Below, piece by piece: positions 1-6,350 of a stretch of DNA of 10,813 nt; position 1 is the stretch's first letter, and the number at the start of each line of letters is the position of its first letter. A program made the position numbers and the translations under genes. Source of the stretch: an uncultured Collinsella sp. (GTDB taxonomy: Bacteria; Actinomycetota; Coriobacteriia; Coriobacteriales; Coriobacteriaceae); NCBI GenBank assembly GCA_959599635.1, contig CAUGJN010000053.1, positions 1-10,813 on the forward strand, read 5' to 3'. Under the pieces are notes generated by a model, which saw nothing but the letters and a program-made list of their open reading frames with translations, was not told where the DNA came from and searched no databases.

Positions 1-80
1 CCAACCGGTTTATGACCGGGCAGAGCCTGCTGATCGATGGCGGCGAGGCCGGCCGCACCCAGTTTATCTGGCCCGAGTAA
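1..80 (+). CDS. Short-chain dehydrogenase/reductase, C-terminal end only
   Basis: Only the last 25 codons are present, in the frame beginning at base 3, ending in TAA at 78-80. They read NRFMTGQSLLIDGGEAG and then RTQFIWPE. The pattern F-[MVI]-T-G-Q-x-L-x-[IV]-D-G-G is the conserved C-terminal segment of classical SDR-fold NAD(P)-dependent oxidoreductases, following the last helix of the Rossmann domain. Substrate and cofactor preference cannot be judged from this piece because the TGxxxGxG and YxxxK motifs lie outside the window. The gene runs in the same direction as the downstream operon, but a strong terminator separates them, so it is probably a separate transcription unit. Confidence 0.8.
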   Translation, partial: NRFMTGQSLLIDGGEAGRTQFIWPE

Positions 81-84
81 TAAG

Positions 85-122
85 ACGCGCCCGATGGCGA
101 GATTGCCGTCGGGCGCGTTTTT
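85..122 (+). terminator. Rho-independent terminator after the SDR gene
   Basis: A 14-base arm at 85-98 (ACGCGCCCGATGGC) pairs with 105-118 (GCCGTCGGGCGCGT). There is one G-U wobble and a six-base loop (GAGATT), and a run of five T follows at 118-122. It starts four bases past the SDR stop codon. The long GC-rich stem with a T tract is a canonical intrinsic terminator and insulates the downstream operon. Confidence 0.92.
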
Positions 123-150
123 GCACCACTAATTGCTAACTTTAGCCGGG

Positions 151-156
151 TATTAT
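151..156 (+). promoter_or_regulatory. Possible -10 element for the five-gene operon
   Basis: TATTAT at 151-156 matches the sigma-70 consensus TATAAT at five of six positions. It lies about 57 bases before the kinase start, in the only intergenic space between the upstream terminator and the operon. No convincing -35 hexamer is found at 16-18 bp spacing (the 127-134 region reads CACTAATT), and TTGCTA at 133-138 is too close. This is a weak call resting mainly on position. Confidence 0.3.
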
Positions 157-200
157 CTCTGTAACGTGCCTTTGAGCTGGTAGACTGAACCTCTGAATAA

Positions 201-208
201 AAAGGGGG
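201..208 (+). promoter_or_regulatory. Ribosome binding site supporting a TTG start
   Basis: AAAGGGGG at 201-208 is a purine-rich Shine-Dalgarno-like run four to five bases before TTG at 213-215. No in-frame ATG or GTG nearby has a comparable site, so it favours TTG as the kinase start. The spacing is slightly short. Confidence 0.6.
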
Positions 209-212
209 CATA

Positions 213-1856
213 TTGGGGCTGTTCGGTTCACACGAGAAGCGCGACGCGGACCGAGCGCGTCGACTGTTTGAAGAGGCGCTTGCGCAGCAAGGGCCCAACG
301 TGGCGCTGGTTTTGCGCGCCGACGACTGTCTTCCGCTCTACATCACCCCAAATTTCGAGCGCGTTTTTGGTGTATCGCCCGAGCGTATTAGTGACGACAT
401 CGAGACACTGTACCGCTTTATCCCCGATAGTGACCGTGTTCGCATGCAGCGACAGGTGAGGGATTGGGACCATGCGACTCCGCTGAACCTCCTGTGCTCC
501 TACCATGCACCCCATGGAGCAAAACCACAGCTCAGCATAAGGTTTACGATTTCGCTCATTCAGGACGGCACCCAGTACCTGGTTTCTGCAGTCGATGTAA
601 CGACCGAAAACGAGCGTATCGCCAAGGCGGAGTCCGAGCGCGATCGCGCCGTCGAGACTGCCAACGCGCGCACGGACTATATGAACCAGATGAGCCACGA
701 GATCCGCACGCCGCTCAATGGCATCGAGGGCATGATTTCGCTTGCCCGCGAGCATCATGCAGATGAGCCTCGCCTAATGGATGACTTGTCTCGCGCCTCG
801 CAGCTTTCGGCCTACCTGCTTTCGCTTATCAACGACATGCTCGACATGAGCCGCCTCAACAGCGGGCGCGTGCGCATTGACGATGCTCCGTTTGATATGC
901 GCCTGTTTGCAGATGAGATTGAGCGCATGTTTGCCTCGCAGACGGCCGACAAAGGGCTTGCGTACTCGGTCAATCTCGAGGACTGCGAAAATGTTTTTGT
1001 CGTGGGCGATCGCATGCGCCTGTCGCAGGTCGTCATCAACTTTATCTCCAATGCGGTCAAGTTTACCGAGCAGGGCGGCAGCGTTACCGTAACCCTGCGC
1101 GAGATGTACCAGGCAGACGGCGGCGTGAGCTATATGCTGCGCGTGCGCGATACGGGCAAGGGCATGGACCCGCGCTACGTCAGCAAGATCTTTAAGCCGT
1201 TTGAGCAGGAGGACCGCACCATTGCGCGCCGTTACGGCGGAACGGGCCTGGGCATGGCCATTACGAGCGCGCTCGTCGAGCTGATGGACGGCGAGATCGT
1301 CGTCGATACTGCACCCGGTCGCGGCTCAACGTTTTCGGCCTACATTCCGCTGCGACTGGCCACGCCGGAGCAGGTCGAGGATCTTAAGCGTAAGGAGCAG
1401 ACGCTCGAGACGGCGCGCGATTCCATTGACTCGTCGTTTACCTACCAGTTTGAGGACAAGCGATTCCTGCTGGCCGAAGATAACGAAATCAATGCCATGA
1501 TCGTGATTGAGCTGCTGGCAAGACGAGGCGCGGCGGTTGATCGCGCCGAGAACGGCCAAGCGGTCGTTGAGCGATTCCGGAGCATGCCCGTGGGCACGTA
1601 CGATGCGATCCTCATGGATATTCAGATGCCCGTGCTGAACGGCTGGGAAGCGGCGGAACGGATTCGAGGGCTCGATCGTGAGGACGCCGGCGCCATTCCC
1701 ATCATTGCGCTTTCTGCCAATGACTACACCGAGGACGTTGAGCGCTCGCGCAGTGTGGGCATGAACGGACATGTGGGCAAGCCCATCGATCTGAACGTTT
1801 TGAAAGCACAGCTGGCGGCCGCGACGGCCGAGGCAGCTTACCGAGGAAATGAGTAA
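213..1856 (+). CDS. Cytoplasmic PAS-like hybrid histidine kinase with C-terminal receiver
   Basis: This 547-residue protein has an N-terminal PAS-like sensor region at about 25-130, with NFERVFGVSPE typical of PAS folds. A short coiled stretch at 131-155 leads to a HisKA dimerisation domain with the H-box SHEIRTPLNG, phospho-acceptor His162. The HATPase_c domain shows the N-box (N276, N280), G1 box DTGKGM (313-318), F-box FKPF (327-330) and G2 box GGTGLGM (342-348). The receiver at about 417-535 has acidic residues E422/D423, phospho-acceptor Asp469, switch Ser501 and Lys523-Pro524. All catalytic residues are intact. No signal peptide or membrane segment is visible, so it should sense a cytoplasmic or membrane-proximal cue. 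No HPt domain or DNA-binding response regulator lies in the window, so its output partner is unknown. The TTG start follows a purine-rich site. Its stop lies 2 bp before the MoxR gene, implying one transcript. Confidence 0.93.
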   Translation: MGLFGSHEKRDADRARRLFEEALAQQGPNVALVLRADDCLPLYITPNFERVFGVSPERISDDIETLYRFIPDSDRVRMQRQVRDWDHATPLNLLCSYHAPHGAKPQLSIRFTISLIQDGTQYLVSAVDVTTENERIAKAESERDRAVETANARTDYMNQMSHEIRTPLNGIEGMISLAREHHADEPRLMDDLSRASQLSAYLLSLINDMLDMSRLNSGRVRIDDAPFDMRLFADEIERMFASQTADKGLAYSVNLEDCENVFVVGDRMRLSQVVINFISNAVKFTEQGGSVTVTLREMYQADGGVSYMLRVRDTGKGMDPRYVSKIFKPFEQEDRTIARRYGGTGLGMAITSALVELMDGEIVVDTAPGRGSTFSAYIPLRLATPEQVEDLKRKEQTLETARDSIDSSFTYQFEDKRFLLAEDNEINAMIVIELLARRGAAVDRAENGQAVVERFRSMPVGTYDAILMDIQMPVLNGWEAAERIRGLDREDAGAIPIIALSANDYTEDVERSRSVGMNGHVGKPIDLNVLKAQLAAATAEAAYRGNE

Positions 1857-1858
1857 CC

Positions 1859-2812
1859 GTGATTGTCGAACAGTCCAACAGCATCATCAACGAAGTGAGC
1901 CGCGCCCTGCTGGGCAAGCGCGATGTGATCGAGAAAGCTCTCATGGCCATCTATGCCGGCGGCCACATCCTGCTGGAGGATGTGCCCGGTACCGGCAAGA
2001 CGACCCTGGCCCTGGCTCTTTCGCGTGCACTGGGTCTGGACTTTAAGCGCGTGCAATTTACGCCCGATACGCTGCCCTCGGACATTACGGGCTTTACGAT
2101 GTTCGACCGCGACGCCGGCGTGTTTCGCTTTGTGTGGGGCGCCGTCAACTGCAACATGCTGCTGGGCGACGAGATCAACCGTACCAGCGCAAAGACGCAG
2201 TCGGCCCTGCTCGAGGTTATGGAAGAACGCGCGGTGACGATCGACGGGCAGACGCATCAGGTCCCGCGTCCCTTCGTGTGTATCGCAACCGAGAACCCGG
2301 TGGGCTCGGCGGGCACTCAGCCGCTGCCCGATAGCCAGCTCGACCGCTTTATGGTTCGCCTGTCCGTTGGCTATCCGTCGCGCCAGGACCAGATCGATAT
2401 CCTCAAGGCCCGTCGCTATGCCAACCCTCTCGACGACATCAAGCCCATGGTTGCCTGCGATGACCTGCTCGATATCCAAAACTACCTGGGCAATGTACAG
2501 GTTGCCGACACGGTGCTGGATTATATCGTGCGCCTGTGCGAGGAGACCCGCAATGACGACCTTGTTGAGCTGGGCGTGAGCCCCCGTGGCATCATCGCGC
2601 TCACTCGCATGGCGCGCGCCTGCGCATTGATTCGCGAGCGCGACTATGTGGTGCCCGAGGACGTGCGCGAGGTGTTTAAGGTCGTCTGCGTCCACCGTCT
2701 CGTTTTGCGCCCCCAGGCCCGTATCGAATCGATTACCGCCGAGGACGTTCTCGATCGCATCCTCGCCACCGTTCCCGCCCCGTCTATGGGCCAGGTTCGC
2801 GGCCGCTCGTAG
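1859..2812 (+). CDS. MoxR-family AAA+ ATPase
   Basis: This 317-residue protein is of normal MoxR length. It has Walker A PGTGKTT (43-49, K47), Walker B LLGDEIN (101-107, D104/E105), sensor 1 ATENP (143-147), the LDRF arginine-finger region (161-164, R163) and sensor 2 SPRG (241-244, R243), followed by the AAA lid. MoxR ATPases are chaperone-like enzymes that use ATP hydrolysis to mature or activate partner proteins. Their genes commonly sit beside DUF58 and transglutaminase-like genes, as here. The GTG start at 1859 is preceded by GAGGA at 1843-1847, about 11 bases away and inside the kinase 3' end, which suggests translational coupling. An ATG at 1849 is in another frame and gives only a short ORF. 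The exact client is not known; the DUF58 and transglutaminase-like neighbours are the obvious candidates. Confidence 0.95.
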   Translation: MIVEQSNSIINEVSRALLGKRDVIEKALMAIYAGGHILLEDVPGTGKTTLALALSRALGLDFKRVQFTPDTLPSDITGFTMFDRDAGVFRFVWGAVNCNMLLGDEINRTSAKTQSALLEVMEERAVTIDGQTHQVPRPFVCIATENPVGSAGTQPLPDSQLDRFMVRLSVGYPSRQDQIDILKARRYANPLDDIKPMVACDDLLDIQNYLGNVQVADTVLDYIVRLCEETRNDDLVELGVSPRGIIALTRMARACALIRERDYVVPEDVREVFKVVCVHRLVLRPQARIESITAEDVLDRILATVPAPSMGQVRGRS

Positions 2813-2830
2813 CGGCTCGTTTGCCTTTTT
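2802..2830 (+). other. Small hairpin plus T-rich tract at the moxR stop codon
   Basis: GCCGCT (2802-2807) pairs perfectly with AGCGGC (2811-2816) around a 3-base loop CGT, so the MoxR stop codon TAG (2810-2812) lies in the hairpin. A T-rich stretch with TTTTT at 2826-2830 follows after ten bases. The stem is short and the T run is offset, so this is at most a leaky attenuator or an RNA-processing site. It lies in the widest gap of the operon, where DUF58 also lacks a clear Shine-Dalgarno. Confidence 0.3.
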
Positions 2831-2848
2831 GCGCCCTACGTTACGCTC

Positions 2849-4021
2849 ATGATTGCCAACAAGATTACCTATATCGTGTCCGTCGCGCTCCTGCTCGCCA
2901 CGTTCGTGTTTACCGCCAATGCGGCCGCGCTCGCTGCTGCCGCGGCGCTGATCGCCATGCCTGTGATCACGGTGGCGGCGTGCCGCTCGAGTGTTGCCTT
3001 GCTCAAGCTCGGCTTTGAGCTTCCCCGGTCGTGCGTTGTAAACGCACCTCTGGTATTGCGCATCACACTGGATCGCCCGCTTATGTTTCGCGGCCGCATG
3101 GAGCTGTCGTTTTCGGTTTGCAACCAGCTGACGGGAACGCGGACGGTCCGTTCCGTAAGCCTTGCCCCCGCGACGGGTAGGCCCGCCTTATTTGAGCTCG
3201 AGCTCGATTCGGCCGTCTGCGGTGCGCACACCATTACCCTCGACACTGCGCGTCTGGTCGATGAGATGGGCTTTACGTCGCTCGCTCTCGAGGACGTCGA
3301 CTTTCATGGGTTGTTTACGGTCTATCCCGAGATACTCGACATCCAGGTCGATCCTCATCAAAGTGCTTCCGCCGGTCTTGAGGGAATGAGCTACGATTCC
3401 CATCGAAGCGGCCAAGACGCCTCCGAGGTCTTTGACGTGAGGCCCTATCGCGAGGGCGATGCGGTTAAGTCGATCCACTGGAAGTTGTCGACGCGTTTTG
3501 ACGACGTGCTGGTGCGTGAGGCCTCACGCCCCCAAGACCACGCCATTGCCATCTTATTTGGTGCGCTTGCGCGTGATTTTGAGCACTCAGATCGCTCCGA
3601 GGTTCTTTCTGCGGTGCTGAGTTTTACCGCATCGGTATCCCTGGCGCTTATGCGTCAGGGATACCATCATGTGGTTGTGGCTATCGCCGACGGATCCCTG
3701 TCTGCCTACCCCGTCGATGACCGACGTGGGTTTAATAAGATGCTTGATGCTTTGACGGCAACGCCGCTTGGTCTCGCCTATCCATCATCAAGCGAGCAGT
3801 ATGCCAAGCTTGTGGCAGCAAAGGGCATTAGCAAAACGGTGCTGGTGACGGTGGGCGTCGATGAACAGGCCTATATCGATATGGGCCGTTTGACCGATCT
3901 ATCGGTACTCCATGTGTCGGATTCGGTCGAGTCGTATAGCATCGAGCACGGCGCCAACTACATCATCACCCATTGCCCGGTATCGAGCGATTCGGCCCGT
4001 ATCAAGAGTCTGGAGCTCTAA
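2849..4021 (+). CDS. DUF58-family membrane protein
   Basis: This protein has 390 residues. Two adjacent hydrophobic stretches at about 6-27 and 26-46 form an N-terminal membrane hairpin. A beta-rich middle region follows, then the DUF58 signature at about 195-225, containing FDVRPYREGDAVKSIHWK and VREAS. That arrangement (R-x-Y-x-x-G-D-x-x-x-x-I-H-W-K) is diagnostic of DUF58. The C-terminal part has a von Willebrand A-like alternation of hydrophobic strands (HAIAILFG, HHVVVAIAD, KTVLVTVGV). The molecular function of the family is not established; it recurs next to MoxR and transglutaminase-like genes and may be a MoxR client or adaptor. The ATG at 2849 lies 36 bp after MoxR with no good Shine-Dalgarno. 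The reading frame upstream is closed by the MoxR stop itself, so no earlier ATG or GTG exists. Translation may depend on coupling. Confidence 0.92.
   Translation: MIANKITYIVSVALLLATFVFTANAAALAAAAALIAMPVITVAACRSSVALLKLGFELPRSCVVNAPLVLRITLDRPLMFRGRMELSFSVCNQLTGTRTVRSVSLAPATGRPALFELELDSAVCGAHTITLDTARLVDEMGFTSLALEDVDFHGLFTVYPEILDIQVDPHQSASAGLEGMSYDSHRSGQDASEVFDVRPYREGDAVKSIHWKLSTRFDDVLVREASRPQDHAIAILFGALARDFEHSDRSEVLSAVLSFTASVSLALMRQGYHHVVVAIADGSLSAYPVDDRRGFNKMLDALTATPLGLAYPSSSEQYAKLVAAKGISKTVLVTVGVDEQAYIDMGRLTDLSVLHVSDSVESYSIEHGANYIITHCPVSSDSARIKSLEL
4012..4015 (+). promoter_or_regulatory. Ribosome binding site fixing the transglutaminase start
   Basis: GGAG at 4012-4015, inside the last codons of the DUF58 gene, lies seven bases before ATG 4023. 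It selects this ATG over an in-frame ATG at 3912, which would overlap DUF58 by 110 bases and add an Arg/Ser-rich, unfamily-like N-terminus. Confidence 0.65.
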
Positions 4022-4022
4022 G

Positions 4023-6335
4023 ATGGACTTTGTGACTCTTACCTCGACGGAGCGCATCGCTTCGACCAGTCGCGTTGTTGCCGTATTCCTTTCGGTGGCT
4101 CCCGCGGTGTTACTGTCTGCAGGTTTTTGCTGCACAATTGCTTGGTGCCTGAGCGTAACGCACATGGGGGTCATGCTTGCCGTCGCCGCTGGCGTGGCTG
4201 TTGCGCTGAGCGTTTTGGACGTTTCGCTGGCGTCGAAAAAGGCCCCCCTCTGGATTGCCTTGGCCGTGGCGTTCGCGGCGCTTTTATGCGCGCTCTTGAT
4301 TCCTTCGGCACGCTGGGGCTTCTATGCGTGCGTCAATACCGTTATCGCTCGCGTCAACTCAATCTGTGAGCTGTATATTCCATTGGTGGCAAACGCCGGC
4401 CTGCTGTGCGAAGCCGTGCCGCTGGCGGTGCTCGCCGGCATGTTTGCCGGCTCACTCGCCTGGCTTTTTGCCAACTTGAGCGTTTCGTGGCCCACGCTCT
4501 TAATCATCGTTATCTGCGGCTCGGCTTCCATGGCGCTGCAGCTTGGTGATTCTGCGATGTCTATGACGCTGGGCGTTGCGGGCTGGCTTGTCCAGTGCCG
4601 TGCTGGCGAGTTGCGGGGCTCTACGGTAGGTTTGCCCCAGGTTCTTGTTGGTCTTGGTGGCCTGTGCGTCGCATGCGGTGTTCTCTTTGCATTGACCGTT
4701 GCCCTTGTACAACCTCTTCCCGAGGTGTCCGACATGTCGGCGTCTGCCGTCAAGGCAGTCCAGGGCGTTCGGTTTGGGGGCGACACGCTGCCCGAGGGCG
4801 ATCTTTCGCAAGCGGCGGACATGAATAAAGGCGAGTCCACGACGCTGTCGCTTACGACCAGCAAGACGCTTGCCGACGATCTGCTCATGAAGGGTTTTGT
4901 GGGCACGACGTTTGATGGCGTGTCTTGGGGACGCGGCGACTGGATGTTCTACGAGGGCAAATGGTCCGGCATGCGTGAGTGGCTGCGCCTAAACGGTTTG
5001 ACGGTGGCCGAGCAGCGCGCCGCGTTTGACACCGAGGCCGAGCGTGAGGGCGGCGAGCCCGTCGAGGCGGTTGAGATTTCGGTCAATGCCTCGGGCGCCA
5101 ACCGCAGATACACCTATGCTCCCTATACGCTGCGCTCGCTGAGCGGTGCCGACGCAATGTTGACGGGCTCGACGATGCTAAGCATGGATCTTCTGCCGCC
5201 TAAGGCATACAGCGTGACCGTCGATAACGTGTCGATGGATGACGTCATTGCAGATTCGAGCTGGCTGGCGTCCTCCGAGAGCGACTATGCAAAAAGCGAG
5301 CGGGTGTACGCCGCTTTTGTTCTCGATAAGTACCTGGACGTTCCCGAAGAGGAGCGGGATGCCGTCAATACATACCTGTTCTCGAGCGACAGCTGGGATG
5401 CCCAGGCAAATGTTTCAGATACCGCCGTGATCAGTCGCGTCCGCACGATGATGGCTTCGCTTGCGGGCCAGACGGATACCCCGCCAGCTTATACCGGGGC
5501 GACGTCATTTGTCGCGTGGTTCTTGGGCTCGGCGCACGAGGGCAACTCTGCCTACTTTGCCACGGCCGCGACGCTTGCGTTTCGATCTCAGGGAATCCCG
5601 GCGCGCTATGTCGAGGGCTATCGGGCGGCAGATGATCAGCTTGCCGCCGCTGTTGACGCGGGCGTGCCGCTGGACTTGACGGCTGCCGATGCGCACGCGT
5701 GGACCGAGGTCTACCTTGACGGGCAGGGATGGACGCCCGTGGAGGTCACCCCTGGGTACTATAGCCAGACGCTCGACGCCGATAGAATTATCGATGTGGG
5801 CGAGGCGTGGAGCAACGGCGCCAACGATAAGACGCTCGATGTGGGCTCGGTCGCTGGTCGGTCCGAGGACAAGCATCGTGAGGATACGCCGGTATCGCAC
5901 GGTGTCCCCGTTGTGGCCAAAGCCGGAGTCGGTTTGGCCGGTGCGGCGGTTGCCGTCCTGCTCGCCCTGTTCGTTCGCAGGCTCGTCTTGCGCGTTCGTC
6001 GCGCGCGGGCTATCGAGAGCGATGATCAGGATGTATGCGTGCCGGCACTCTACGGCTATCTTGCCCTGGTGATGAAGCAAAGCGGCGTGGACGCCTTCGA
6101 CGAGACCAAGCCGCTCGAGTGTCTGGATGCCTTTGCTGCGATGTTCCCCGAGATTGACCCGCGGGAATACCGCCGGGTGATTCAGCTTCATCAAGCCTAT
6201 GCGTTTGGCGGCCGCCAGCTTAAACCGAACGAGTTGCGCACGCTCCGTCGTTTTACCGAACGTCTGCATCGGAGCATGCCGGCCTCGCAAACTGTTATTG
6301 AACGCTTCCGTCGCTACATGCTGTACGCGTTGTAG
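4023..6335 (+). CDS. TgpA-like transglutaminase-domain membrane protein, catalytic Cys replaced by Ser
   Basis: From the ATG at 4023 this is 770 residues. The N-terminus has six or seven hydrophobic segments (about 18-44, 47-69, 75-94, 132-152, 155-173, 178-192, 207-229). A large predicted extracytoplasmic region (230-625) follows, then one more membrane segment (about 628-650) and a cytoplasmic tail. The tail resembles the DUF4129-type C-terminus of such proteins (REYRRVIQLHQAYAFG, then PNELRTLRRF). The transglutaminase core at about 495-580 includes FATAATLAFRSQGIPARYVE, DAHAW with His558, and GWTPVEVTP with Glu574. Where the family has G-x-C-x-x-[FY]-A, this protein reads G507-N-S509-A-Y-F-A, so the nucleophile position is Ser. 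Glu574 stands in the usual Asp position. Such proteins usually act on cell-surface proteins or peptidoglycan-linked substrates. Activity here is doubtful. The start lies one base after the DUF58 stop. Confidence 0.9.
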   Translation: MDFVTLTSTERIASTSRVVAVFLSVAPAVLLSAGFCCTIAWCLSVTHMGVMLAVAAGVAVALSVLDVSLASKKAPLWIALAVAFAALLCALLIPSARWGFYACVNTVIARVNSICELYIPLVANAGLLCEAVPLAVLAGMFAGSLAWLFANLSVSWPTLLIIVICGSASMALQLGDSAMSMTLGVAGWLVQCRAGELRGSTVGLPQVLVGLGGLCVACGVLFALTVALVQPLPEVSDMSASAVKAVQGVRFGGDTLPEGDLSQAADMNKGESTTLSLTTSKTLADDLLMKGFVGTTFDGVSWGRGDWMFYEGKWSGMREWLRLNGLTVAEQRAAFDTEAEREGGEPVEAVEISVNASGANRRYTYAPYTLRSLSGADAMLTGSTMLSMDLLPPKAYSVTVDNVSMDDVIADSSWLASSESDYAKSERVYAAFVLDKYLDVPEEERDAVNTYLFSSDSWDAQANVSDTAVISRVRTMMASLAGQTDTPPAYTGATSFVAWFLGSAHEGNSAYFATAATLAFRSQGIPARYVEGYRAADDQLAAAVDAGVPLDLTAADAHAWTEVYLDGQGWTPVEVTPGYYSQTLDADRIIDVGEAWSNGANDKTLDVGSVAGRSEDKHREDTPVSHGVPVVAKAGVGLAGAAVAVLLALFVRRLVLRVRRARAIESDDQDVCVPALYGYLALVMKQSGVDAFDETKPLECLDAFAAMFPEIDPREYRRVIQLHQAYAFGGRQLKPNELRTLRRFTERLHRSMPASQTVIERFRRYMLYAL

Positions 6336-6341
6336 AGGGAG
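6336..6341 (+). promoter_or_regulatory. Ribosome binding site for a GTG start of the LRR protein
   Basis: AGGGAG at 6336-6341 begins directly after the transglutaminase stop codon and lies nine bases before GTG 6351. An in-frame ATG at 6375 has no purine-rich site upstream, so GTG is preferred. Confidence 0.65.
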
Positions 6342-6350
6342 TAGGTCTAC

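Noticed and set aside
172..200. TTGAGC at 172 as a -35 box for a second promoter
   Set aside because: The hexamer at 17-bp spacing (GAATAA, 195-200) is a poor -10 match and would leave almost no leader before the ribosome site.
1838..2695. 285-residue minus-strand open frame opposite moxR
   Set aside because: The plus strand encodes an unmistakable AAA+ ATPase over the same bases. The antisense translation is His/Ala-rich with no family motif.
3912..4022. Upstream in-frame ATG extending the transglutaminase protein by 37 residues
   Set aside because: It would overlap DUF58 by 110 bases, adds an Arg/Ser-rich segment that is out-of-frame DUF58 coding sequence, and lacks a ribosome site. ATG 4023 has GGAG seven bases upstream.
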